NCBI GenBank assembly: GCA_020845575.1
Contig: JADLFL010000023.1
Span: 114,808 to 178,807 of the forward strand
Origin: Acidobacteriota bacterium
Lineage (GTDB): Bacteria; Acidobacteriota; Vicinamibacteria; Vicinamibacterales; Vicinamibacteraceae
Direction: 5' to 3'
DNA: 64,000 nucleotides
The position numbers were made by a program, and so were the translations under genes. The notes under the pieces were generated by a model, which saw nothing but the letters and a program-made list of their open reading frames with translations, had not been told where the DNA came from and ran no database searches. Of this stretch, positions 42,088-50,093 are shown piece by piece; position 1 is the stretch's first letter; each line of letters opens with the position of its first letter.

Positions 42088-43833
42088 CTACTTGACCGTC
42101 TCCCTCGTGACTTCCTCGGTGGTGGTCAGCCCGTCCTTGACCTTGAGAAGACCGCTGTGGCGGAGGGTAATCATCCCCTCCTCGATCCCCTTCTTGCGGA
42201 TGTCGAGGGCCGAGGCGCCGACAAGGATCAGCTCGCGGAGCTCATCGGTGATCTCGAGTACCTCGTAGAGGCCCACGCGGCCCTTGTATCCGGTGTTGTT
42301 GCACGTGTCGCAGCCGGTGCCGCGCATCGGGGTGACCGTCTGCGCCTCTTCGGCCGTGAAGCCGATGTCCATGAGCGTCTGCGGCGGCAGCGGGTGCGGC
42401 ACCTTGCACTTGGTGCACACGCGGCGCACGAGACGTTGGGCGCAGATCAGGTTCACGGAGCTCGCCACCAGGAAGGGCTCGATGCCCATGTTCATCAGGC
42501 GACTGACGGTACTCGGCGCGTCGTTGGTGTGCAGCGTGGAGAGCACGAGGTGGCCGGTGAGCGCGGCCTTCACCGCGATCTCCGCCGTCTCGAAGTCACG
42601 AATCTCGCCGACCAGGATCGTGTTCGGGTCCTGGCGCAGGAACGAGCGCAGGGCCGCCGCGAACGTGAGGCCGATGCTGTCGCGCACGGTCACCTGGTTG
42701 ACGCCGGCGAGGTTGAACTCGACAGGTTCATCGGCGGTCATGATGTTGGTCTCGGGCGTGTTGAGCGACGAGATCGCCGAGTAGAGCGTGTTGGTCTTGC
42801 CGCTGCCCGTCGGGCCGGTGACCAGCACCATGCCCCACGGCTTGTCGATCTGCGTCTTGAACTTCGACAGCGAGCTCGGCTCGAACCCGAGCTTCGTCAT
42901 GTCGAGCATCAGCTTGTCCTTGTCGAGGAGGCGGAGCACCACCTTCTCGCCGAACAGCGTGGGCAGGCACGAGACGCGGAAGTCGATCTCCTTGCTGTGC
43001 CCCTGGTCGTTGATGCGGATCTTGATGCGGCCGTCCTGCGGCAGACGCTTCTCCGCGATGTCGAGCTTGGCCATGATCTTCAGGCGCGAGATGATCGCGT
43101 CCCTGAATTTCATGGGCGGCTGCATCACGTTGTAGAGGATGCCGTCGATGCGGAACCTGATGCGGAACTCGCGCTCGTACGGCTCGATGTGGATGTCGCT
43201 GGCGCCGCGCTGGATGCTCGAGGTGAGCACCATGTTCACCATGCGGATGACGGGCGCCTCACCCGTCTGCTTCTCGAGCGCCGCGACATCGATCTCCTCG
43301 AGATCGTCGAGCACCTCGACGGCCTCGTTCGAGGCGTCGGTCTGGTGCTCCTCCAGCGCGCGGTTGGCCAGGTCCAAGGCGTTGGCGGTGTTGGCCTGCG
43401 CGCGCACGGGCGCCGCGTAGTACTTCTGGATCGCGTCGGCCACCGCCTGTTCGGACGCCACGACGGGTTCGACGTTGTAGCCCGTCATGAACTTGATGTC
43501 GTCCATGGCGAACACGTTGGTCGGATCGGTCATCGCCAGCGTGAGCGTGGCGCCGGCGCGGCTGAGGGGCACGACCTGGTACTTCTGCGCGGTCTCGGCC
43601 GGTATCAGCTTCACCACCGCCGCGTCGATCTCGAACCTGCCGAGATCGATCGACGGGACGCCATACTGACGGCTCAACAGCGCGGTGATCTCTTCATCAC
43701 GCACGAAACCGAGCTTGACGAGATTCATCGCCAACTTGCCGCCGTTGGCCTTCTGGTAACCCAGCGCCTCCTGCAGCTGCGTCGGGGTGATCTTCTTCTC
43801 CTTCAGGAGGAGCTCGCCGATTCTGACCGCCAT
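42088..43833 (-). CDS. pilB: Type IV pilus extension ATPase PilB
   Basis: 581-residue assembly motor. N-terminal MshEN-type domain (MAVRIGELLLKEKKITPTQLQEAL in outline), catalytic domain with Walker A GPTGSGKT (340-347), RGASDIHIEPYE, Asp box TADEPVEF, Walker B LVGEIRDFET and His box LSTLHTNDAPST, and the zinc-binding Cys pairs CTKCK and CDTCNNTGYKG. ATG at 43833 has AGGGGAA upstream. First gene of the pil cluster. Confidence 0.95.
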   Translation of the reverse strand: MAVRIGELLLKEKKITPTQLQEALGYQKANGGKLAMNLVKLGFVRDEEITALLSRQYGVPSIDLGRFEIDAAVVKLIPAETAQKYQVVPLSRAGATLTLAMTDPTNVFAMDDIKFMTGYNVEPVVASEQAVADAIQKYYAAPVRAQANTANALDLANRALEEHQTDASNEAVEVLDDLEEIDVAALEKQTGEAPVIRMVNMVLTSSIQRGASDIHIEPYEREFRIRFRIDGILYNVMQPPMKFRDAIISRLKIMAKLDIAEKRLPQDGRIKIRINDQGHSKEIDFRVSCLPTLFGEKVVLRLLDKDKLMLDMTKLGFEPSSLSKFKTQIDKPWGMVLVTGPTGSGKTNTLYSAISSLNTPETNIMTADEPVEFNLAGVNQVTVRDSIGLTFAAALRSFLRQDPNTILVGEIRDFETAEIAVKAALTGHLVLSTLHTNDAPSTVSRLMNMGIEPFLVASSVNLICAQRLVRRVCTKCKVPHPLPPQTLMDIGFTAEEAQTVTPMRGTGCDTCNNTGYKGRVGLYEVLEITDELRELILVGASALDIRKKGIEEGMITLRHSGLLKVKDGLTTTEEVTRETVK

Positions 43834-44028
43834 GTTCCCCTGCTGACCTGATGCACTACGGATGCCGCCGCGGTGGGACGCCGCGGGCACGTCCGGGGCG
43901 AGGCGCCCCGGACACGAAGTGCAATATCCGCAGAGGTCAATCGGCAGGAGCTGGCAAAAATTGACAGCCCCCCGGACCTTTTCTGTCGGCGTGCGGTAAC
44001 CGCGCACGCGTGCGCGCTGGGGGCACAA

Positions 44029-45009
44029 CTAGAATGCGACGCGCAGGCCGATGCCGAAGGCGTCGCGGGCGGTGTCGTCGAGGCCGAGCGCCACGTAACC
44101 GTCCGCGAAGAGGCCGTTGCGGACCGCGATGCTGGCGCCGAGGGTGGCCACCGCGCACGTGTCGCCCACGGTGTTCAGACGGAACCCGCCGCGCACGGCG
44201 GCGCGCTGCTGCCAGAATCGCTGCTCGGCGCCGACGGCCAGGACACGCGTGTCGCCCGCGAGGTCGGGCGTTCGCGTGACATCGGCATCCATCGAGAGCA
44301 GCAGGCTGTCGGTGGCGCGAACGGCAACGCCCGCGCGGACCTGGCGCGTCAGTTCGAGCGACTCGCCCGCCCGCTCCGTGCGGAACGACGGCTCGAACAG
44401 GTTGCGGACCGTGAGCCCCAGTTTCACGCGCTTGATGTCGGCAATCGCCCCGGCGTCCATGTCGAAGCGCTGACTGCCCGCACGGCCGACACGCCCTGCC
44501 GCGTCGAGCAGATCGCCCGGGGACGGCGACACCACATCCGCGCCCGCCGAGCCGTGGACGTACTTCAGCGTCGTCCCGACATGCAGTCCCGGTGCGAGGG
44601 TCTGGAGCACGTTGACGCCGACGTGGGTCGTGGTGAGCCGGCCAAGACTGGCGGTGGACCGAGCCGCCGGGTCGCGGGCAGGCACGTGGCGCGCAGCCGT
44701 GGAGGACAGTCGATAGAAGGTGGCACCAACGGGCCAGGTGCCAAGCGCCACCAGCGTGCCCCCGAGACGAGAGGGCGCCGGGAGGGCGTCAGCCTGTGCG
44801 ACACCTGTCTCCATGACGACAGACACCAGATCGCCCGTCACGAGGCCTGCAGGATTCCAATACGTCGCCGACGCGTCGTCTGCCACGGCCACGAACGCCC
44901 CGCCCATCCCGAGCGCCCGTATCCCGACCGCCTCGAACCCCTGCCCCCGGGCCGTGCCCACGCACACGAGCCCCCCCATCACCAGCCCGACAGCCACGCG
45001 GAACATCAT
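44029..45009 (-). CDS. Predicted outer-membrane beta-barrel protein (PorV/TraF-like)
   Basis: 326 residues with a signal peptide (VAVGLVMGGLVCVGTARGQG) and the typical start of PorV/FadL-type barrels: GIRALGMGGAFVAVADDASATYWNPAGL. The rest alternates in hydrophobicity and ends in Phe (FGIGLRVAF), a usual outer-membrane terminal signature. Role unknown; it is on the same strand as pilB, 195 bases upstream of it. Starts at 45009 or 45006 (two ATG in tandem). Confidence 0.8.
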   Translation of the reverse strand: MMFRVAVGLVMGGLVCVGTARGQGFEAVGIRALGMGGAFVAVADDASATYWNPAGLVTGDLVSVVMETGVAQADALPAPSRLGGTLVALGTWPVGATFYRLSSTAARHVPARDPAARSTASLGRLTTTHVGVNVLQTLAPGLHVGTTLKYVHGSAGADVVSPSPGDLLDAAGRVGRAGSQRFDMDAGAIADIKRVKLGLTVRNLFEPSFRTERAGESLELTRQVRAGVAVRATDSLLLSMDADVTRTPDLAGDTRVLAVGAEQRFWQQRAAVRGGFRLNTVGDTCAVATLGASIAVRNGLFADGYVALGLDDTARDAFGIGLRVAF

Positions 45010-45022
45010 TCGGACAGTGTAA

Positions 45023-45046
45023 ATGCCGGAATGCCGCTATGCCGGG
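45023..45046. repeat. Short ATGCCGG-type repeats
   Basis: String of ATGCCGGA/ATGCCGCT/ATGCCGGGA units (AATGCCGGAATGCCGC, then TATGCCGGGAATGC) in the spacer upstream of the outer-membrane protein gene. Related to the CATTCCCGG repeat at the end of ispE (on the other strand GGGAATG). Confidence 0.5.
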
Positions 45047-45169
45047 AATGCGAGGAGGAACGCCGAACGACTCGATGGGTGAGCGGAGGGCCCCGACCCT
45101 GCCGATCGCCGCAGTGTGCGGCCGGGCCCCGTTGTCCTGGCCTGACGCGTGTGTTCGCTTCCGAACATC

Positions 45170-45184
45170 CGGCACGGGGGTTGC
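45170..45184 (+). promoter_or_regulatory. Sigma-54-like promoter upstream of the Yip1/HlyD/permease operon
   Basis: CGGCACGGGGGTTGC: GGCACG-N4-TTGC with exactly 12 bases between GG and GC; only the first base (C for T) departs from TGGCACG-N4-TTGC. Start would be near 45197, about 70 bases before the ATG at 45267. Confidence 0.65.
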
Positions 45185-45266
45185 GTACTATACGCGTGGA
45201 CGGCCAAGCCCCTTTGGACGGGACACGTCGCGTCGGCGTGCATCCACTTGGTCCCAACGGTTTCCC

Positions 45267-45989
45267 ATGACTCAGGAATCGACACCAGCGGCCCAGCCGC
45301 TCTCGTTCGTGCAGCGCGTCATCGGCGTGGTGGTCTCGCCCGGCGAGACGATGGCTCGGATTGTCGCGGCGCCGCGGTGGCTGGACGTCCTGGCCCTCAC
45401 GACCGTCCTGTCTGCCGCCCTCTTCGCGCTCTTCCTCTCCACTGAGGTCGGCAAGGCCGCCTACGTGGATCAGGCCGTGGCGTCGTCGGAAACCTGGGGC
45501 CAGACGGTCACCGAACAGCAGTACGCCGGCATCCAGCAGTTTGCCAACTATGCGGCGGCGATTCAGGGTGTCTCGATCCTGGTCATGGGCCCCATCTTCA
45601 CGCTCGTCGTCGCGGGCGTCCTGTATGGCGTGTTCACGGTGATGGGCGGCGAGAGCAAGTACACGACGGTGCTCTCGGTCGTCTCGCACGCAGGGATCAT
45701 CAGCCTGCTGGGGCTGCTGTTCACGATTCCGATCAACTACCAGCGCCAGTCCATGGCCAGCGCGACCAACCTCGGCGTGTTCTTCCCGAACCTCGCCGAA
45801 GGATCGGTCCTGGCATCCGTACTGGGCTTCGTGGACCTGTTCTGGGTCTGGTACCTCGTGGTCCTCGCCATCGGCGTGGCCGCCACCTACCGCCGGAAGT
45901 GGACATCGGTGGCAGGCGGATTCTTCGTGCTGTACGTCCTCATCGGTCTGGCCGTCGCGGCCATCAAAGCGGTAATGGGGGGAAGATGA
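45267..45989 (+). CDS. Yip1-family membrane protein
   Basis: 240 residues with about five hydrophobic segments. YIP1-like block: SFVQRVIGVVVSPGETMARIVAAPRWLDVLAL in outline near the N-terminus, then long membrane helices. In bacteria the family is of unknown function and often sits beside transport genes. The stop overlaps the next start (ATGA type), indicating coupling to the HlyD-type gene. ATG at 45267 gives MTQESTPAAQ; the frame upstream does not encode hydrophobic sequence. Confidence 0.8.
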   Translation: MTQESTPAAQPLSFVQRVIGVVVSPGETMARIVAAPRWLDVLALTTVLSAALFALFLSTEVGKAAYVDQAVASSETWGQTVTEQQYAGIQQFANYAAAIQGVSILVMGPIFTLVVAGVLYGVFTVMGGESKYTTVLSVVSHAGIISLLGLLFTIPINYQRQSMASATNLGVFFPNLAEGSVLASVLGFVDLFWVWYLVVLAIGVAATYRRKWTSVAGGFFVLYVLIGLAVAAIKAVMGGR

Positions 45990-47332
45990 CACGTTCGACC
46001 AAGCGGTGGCTCGGCGCCGCCGTGGTGGTGGCGATCGCAGCGGGCCTCGCCTACGCCAACTTCGCATTCCGCAAGGACACCGGCAAGGAAGTCACCGTCG
46101 AGGGCGTGCAGACGCGCGACCTGACGGCCATCGTGACGGCATCCGGCAAGATCCAGGCAAAGCGCACCGTCAACATCAGCGCCGACAACATGGGACGCGT
46201 CACGCAGTTGTCGGTGGAAGAAGGCGACCGCGTGAAGCGCGGCCAGTTCCTGATGCAGATCGACCCGCGCAACCTCGCGTCGGCCGTGCAGTCGGGACAG
46301 GCCGGCCAGCAGGCCGCACGATCGCAGCTCGAACAGCAGCGGCTCGCGATCCTCACGGCGCGCGACAACCTCGATCTCTCCCGCGCGGAGCTGAAGCGGC
46401 AGGAGGAACTGTGGTCCCAGCAGCTCACCACGCGGCAGGCGCTCGATCAGGCGCGCAACCAGGTGACGGTCCGCGAAGCCGAACTGCGCCAGCGTGAGCA
46501 GGACATCCGGACGCAGGAGCAACGCATCAGGCAGGAAGGCGCGGCCCTCAACCAGGCGCAGTACAACCTGAGTCGCGCGCGCATCGAATCGCCCATCGAC
46601 GGCATCGTGTCGCGCCGCAACATCGAGGAAGGCGAAACGGTCGTCATCGGCACGATGAACAACGCCGGGACGGTACTGTTGACCATCGCCGACATGTCGA
46701 TCATCGAGGCCGAGGTCGAAGTGGACGAGACCGACATCCCGTCGGTGCGCATCGGCCAGGTCGCGAAGGTCACGATCGACGCGCTGCCGGGCAAATCGTA
46801 CACGGGCACGGTCACCGAGATCGGCAACAGCCCGATCCAGACGACCACCGCCTCGTCGAGCGCGGGCCAGTCGGCCACGAACTTCAAGGTCACCGTGCAG
46901 CTCGACGAGACGATCGACGAGGTGCGTCCGGGCTTCACGTGCTCGGCGGAAATCGAGACGGCGCGCCGGTCGAAGGCCGTGGCCGTGCCCATCCAGGCGA
47001 TGGCCGTGCGCGACATCATCTACGACGCGTCGGGTTCCATCGTGAGGCCGCCGAAGCAGGACGGCAAGAAGAAGGCCCCGACGCCGACAACGCCAGCCGA
47101 CCTGCCGGAAGGCCAGACGCGCAAGGAGACCGAAGGCGTGTTCGTGCTCCGCGACAAGAACGCCGAGTTCGTTCCCGTGCAGACCGGAATCGCCGGCGAG
47201 CGGTACTTCGAGGTCCTGGGCGGCGTGAAGGCCGGCGATCAGGTGATCACCGGGCCGTTCAACTCGGTGCGCGACCTGCAGGATGGCGATGCCGTGCGGC
47301 TCGGCGCCGACGCGGCGAAGAAGAAATCGTAA
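45986..47332 (+). CDS. HlyD/MacA-type periplasmic adaptor
   Basis: 448 residues: one N-terminal membrane helix (RWLGAAVVVAIAAGLAYANFAF), biotinyl-lipoyl half (VTASGKIQAKRTVNISADNMGRVTQL in outline), a long alpha-helical hairpin rich in Arg/Gln/Glu (about residues 95-210), the second lipoyl half (ARIESPIDGIVSRRNIEEGETV) and beta-barrel and membrane-proximal domains. It includes a Lys-rich insert (KQDGKKKAPTPTTP). It links an inner-membrane exporter to the outer membrane. Cotranscribed with two permeases downstream. Confidence 0.9.
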   Translation: MTRSTKRWLGAAVVVAIAAGLAYANFAFRKDTGKEVTVEGVQTRDLTAIVTASGKIQAKRTVNISADNMGRVTQLSVEEGDRVKRGQFLMQIDPRNLASAVQSGQAGQQAARSQLEQQRLAILTARDNLDLSRAELKRQEELWSQQLTTRQALDQARNQVTVREAELRQREQDIRTQEQRIRQEGAALNQAQYNLSRARIESPIDGIVSRRNIEEGETVVIGTMNNAGTVLLTIADMSIIEAEVEVDETDIPSVRIGQVAKVTIDALPGKSYTGTVTEIGNSPIQTTTASSSAGQSATNFKVTVQLDETIDEVRPGFTCSAEIETARRSKAVAVPIQAMAVRDIIYDASGSIVRPPKQDGKKKAPTPTTPADLPEGQTRKETEGVFVLRDKNAEFVPVQTGIAGERYFEVLGGVKAGDQVITGPFNSVRDLQDGDAVRLGADAAKKKS

Positions 47333-47341
47333 CGTCGCCTC

Positions 47342-48568
47342 ATGAACAAGTTCCTCGACGCGGTCGGCCTCGCGCTGTCGTCGATCTGGGCCAACAAGCT
47401 CCGGTCGTTCATGATGGTGCTCGGCAACGTGGTGGCGGTAACGTCGATCATCGCCGTCGTGTCACTCATCCAGGGCATGAACGGGTACGTGGCCGAGACG
47501 ATCATCTCCGAGGTCGGCGTCGGCACGTTCCAGATCGCGCGTGTGGGCGTCATCACCAACGAGGACGAGGAAGAAGAAGCGCGTCGCCGGAACCCCGACG
47601 TCTCGCTCGTCGACCTCCGCGCGATCAAGGCGATGGGGGGCACGATCGACGCGGTGATGGCGCAGGCCGGGAGCGGCGCGAACGTCTCGTTCAGGAACGT
47701 GACCGTCGAGAACGTGAGCGTGCGCGGCGTGTCTGCCGATTACGACCAGTTCGGCGGGTACGAGGCCGAACGCGGCCGCACGATCAGCCGCATCGAGATC
47801 CAGCGCTCGCGCCCGCTCGCCTATCTGGGCATCGAGACCGCCACGAAGCTGTTCAAGGGCCGCAATCCGATCGACCAGATCATCATGGTCAACGGTGTCC
47901 ACTTCCGCGTGGCCGGCGTGAACGAACGGAAGGGCAGCCTGTTCGGCAACTCGCAGGACGACTTCGTGGTGATCCCGCTCGGCGCGTTCCAGAAGTTGTT
48001 CGGATCGCGGCGCAGCTTCGAGATCACCGTCAAGCCCACCGACCCGTCGCTGGTCCCGCAGGCGATGGAGGAAGCGCGCGTCGCCCTGCGCACCTCGCGC
48101 AAGCTGCGGCCGCGCGACAAGGACAACTTCGGCATCGTGACGTCCGACACGTTCATGGCGCTCTGGACCAGCTTCAGCCAGGGCGCGTTCGCGGTGCTGA
48201 TCGGCCTCGTGTCGCTCTCGCTGCTCGTCGGCGGCATCGTGATCATGAACATCATGCTGATGGTGGTGAGCGAGCGCACGCGCGAGATCGGCCTGCGCAA
48301 GGCGCTCGGGGCGCGGCGGCGCGACATCGTCTGGCAGGTGCTCACCGAGTCGACGACGCTGTCGGTGGTGGGCGGCATGGTCGGCACGCTGCTCGGGTTC
48401 ACCGTGGCGTCGCTCGTGGCGTACTTCACGCCGATTCCGGCGCGCATCGAACCCTGGTCGGTCGTGCTCGGCATCGGCATCACGGCGGTGGTGGGGCTGT
48501 TCTTCGGGCTCTACCCCGCGACGCGGGCCGCCAAGCTCGATCCCATCGAAGCCCTGAGGCGGGAGTAG
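47342..48568 (+). CDS. MacB-type ABC transporter permease (first)
   Basis: 408-residue MacB/FtsX-type permease: N-terminal helix (SSIWANKLRSFMMVLGNVVAVTSIIAVVS in outline), a large MacB-PCD periplasmic domain, and three C-terminal helices with RTREIGLRKALGARRRDIVWQVLTES in outline, the usual coupling-helix region, and ATRAAKLDPIEALRRE at the end. There is no ATPase domain; exports substrates such as macrolides or lipoproteins in known systems. Substrate unknown. 9 bases after the adaptor gene. Confidence 0.92.
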   Translation: MNKFLDAVGLALSSIWANKLRSFMMVLGNVVAVTSIIAVVSLIQGMNGYVAETIISEVGVGTFQIARVGVITNEDEEEEARRRNPDVSLVDLRAIKAMGGTIDAVMAQAGSGANVSFRNVTVENVSVRGVSADYDQFGGYEAERGRTISRIEIQRSRPLAYLGIETATKLFKGRNPIDQIIMVNGVHFRVAGVNERKGSLFGNSQDDFVVIPLGAFQKLFGSRRSFEITVKPTDPSLVPQAMEEARVALRTSRKLRPRDKDNFGIVTSDTFMALWTSFSQGAFAVLIGLVSLSLLVGGIVIMNIMLMVVSERTREIGLRKALGARRRDIVWQVLTESTTLSVVGGMVGTLLGFTVASLVAYFTPIPARIEPWSVVLGIGITAVVGLFFGLYPATRAAKLDPIEALRRE

Positions 48569-48571
48569 ATC

Positions 48572-49849
48572 GTGGCGATCCGCGTCGGCATGCTCTGGGA
48601 AATCCTCCGCATCGCGCTCGACACGCTGCGCGCCAACAAGCTGCGCTCGGCGCTGACGATCCTCGGCGTGGTGATCGGCGTCATGTCCGTTGTCGCGATG
48701 ACGGCGCTGATCACGGGGTTCAGCAACTCGCTCGAGAGCCAGATCCGTGCGTTCGGCAGCAACACCGTCTTCATCCAGAAACTCGGCTTCCAGAGCTTCT
48801 CGAGCGGCCGCGACTTCCTCGAGGTGATGAAGCGGCCCAACCTCACGACCGACGACGCGCGCGCGCTGGCCGATTCGCCGCTGGTCAAGGAAGTGGGCCT
48901 GCAGTTCGGCGGCGGCGGCCCCTTCGCCGCCATGGAGCGAATGTCGTTCGCGGGCCAGGCCACCAGGCAGTTCCCCGTGATCGGCGCCACGGCCAACTAC
49001 GGCGAGATGAACTACATCCCGTTCCTCGCGGGCCGCTTCTTCGGCGACTTCGAGGTGCGCAACCGCCGCAACGTGATCGTGCTCGGCTACTCGCCAGCCG
49101 AGTCGCTCTTCCTCACGCGCGGCATCGATCCGATCGGCAAGCTGATCCGCATCGGACGCGACAACTACACCGTCGTGGGCGTGATGGACAAGCGCCCCGG
49201 CGCGCTCGGCGACGCCAACGGCTTCGCCGTCATCCCGTGGACCACGTACGAGAAGCACTACCCCTCGCCGCGATTCAGGGGCATCCTCTTCCGCCCGCTG
49301 ACCATCGTCGTCGCCGCTGTCGACGGCGTGGGCGTGGACGACCTGCGCACCGAGATCGAGTCGATCATGCGCGCGCGGCATCGCCTCAAACTCGGTGAGG
49401 AGAACGACTTCGACACGGTGACGGCCGACTTCATCGTCAACTTCCTGCGTCAGTTCACGCAGGCGGTCGTGCTGGCGCTGTTCGTCATCTCGTCGATCGC
49501 GCTGATGGTCGGCGGCATCGGCGTGATGGCCATCATGACCATCTCGGTCACCGAACGCACGCGCGAGATCGGCGTCCGCAAGGCCCTCGGCGCGCGCCGA
49601 CGGGAGATCCTCGTGCAGTTCCTGATCGAGGCGGTCTTCCTCACGATGCTCGGCGGCCTGATCGGCATCCTGCTCGGTGCCGGGATCGGCTACGCGGTGA
49701 ACGTCTTCGCCGGCTTCCCCGTTGCGCTGCCCATCTGGTCGTTCGTGATCGGCGTCGGCTTCTCCGCCACCGTCGGCATCCTCTTCGGCATGCTCCCCGC
49801 CGTCAAAGCCGCCAAGCTCGATCCCATCGAAGCCCTGCGCTACGAGTGA
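48572..49849 (+). CDS. MacB-type ABC transporter permease (second)
   Basis: 425 residues, same family and architecture as the gene before it (LDTLRANKLRSALTILGVVIGVMSVVAM at the start; RTREIGVRKALGARRREILVQFLIEA and AVKAAKLDPIEALRYE near the end), probably an old tandem duplication. GTG start at 48572, 3 bases after the previous stop. No ATP-binding gene is in this operon. Confidence 0.92.
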   Translation: MAIRVGMLWEILRIALDTLRANKLRSALTILGVVIGVMSVVAMTALITGFSNSLESQIRAFGSNTVFIQKLGFQSFSSGRDFLEVMKRPNLTTDDARALADSPLVKEVGLQFGGGGPFAAMERMSFAGQATRQFPVIGATANYGEMNYIPFLAGRFFGDFEVRNRRNVIVLGYSPAESLFLTRGIDPIGKLIRIGRDNYTVVGVMDKRPGALGDANGFAVIPWTTYEKHYPSPRFRGILFRPLTIVVAAVDGVGVDDLRTEIESIMRARHRLKLGEENDFDTVTADFIVNFLRQFTQAVVLALFVISSIALMVGGIGVMAIMTISVTERTREIGVRKALGARRREILVQFLIEAVFLTMLGGLIGILLGAGIGYAVNVFAGFPVALPIWSFVIGVGFSATVGILFGMLPAVKAAKLDPIEALRYE

Positions 49850-49869
49850 ATTCGGCCGGGTGACCGAAC

Positions 49870-49890
49870 GCCGGGCGCCGGACACCGGAA
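49870..49890. repeat. Short heptamer repeat (3 units)
   Basis: GCCGGGC, GCCGGAC and ACCGGAA in register, just after the second permease gene. Same unit type as the array at 8937. Confidence 0.5.
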
Positions 49891-50093
49891 CCACCTGCAC
49901 GTAGCCGCCGGATTCATGCGGCTGGCAGCGCAACAGCGCCGATCAGCCCCGCGTGCAGGCGCATGATCGGGTGGGATTGACTTCTGGGCCCTCGAAGTTC
50001 AAGAGTGCGGAATCCGGGAGCGCCCGTTCGCTCGGAGCGCCCGGCGATCCAGATGTCGTGCAATCGTGACGTTCTGAAATTCCGAGGGTGCTC

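Noticed and set aside
43852..43866. Possible sigma-54 site directly before pilB
   Set aside because: GG/GC spacing is correct (GGCATCCGTAGTGC) but the start would fall within the ribosome site of pilB, leaving no leader; the -12 base pattern is also weak.
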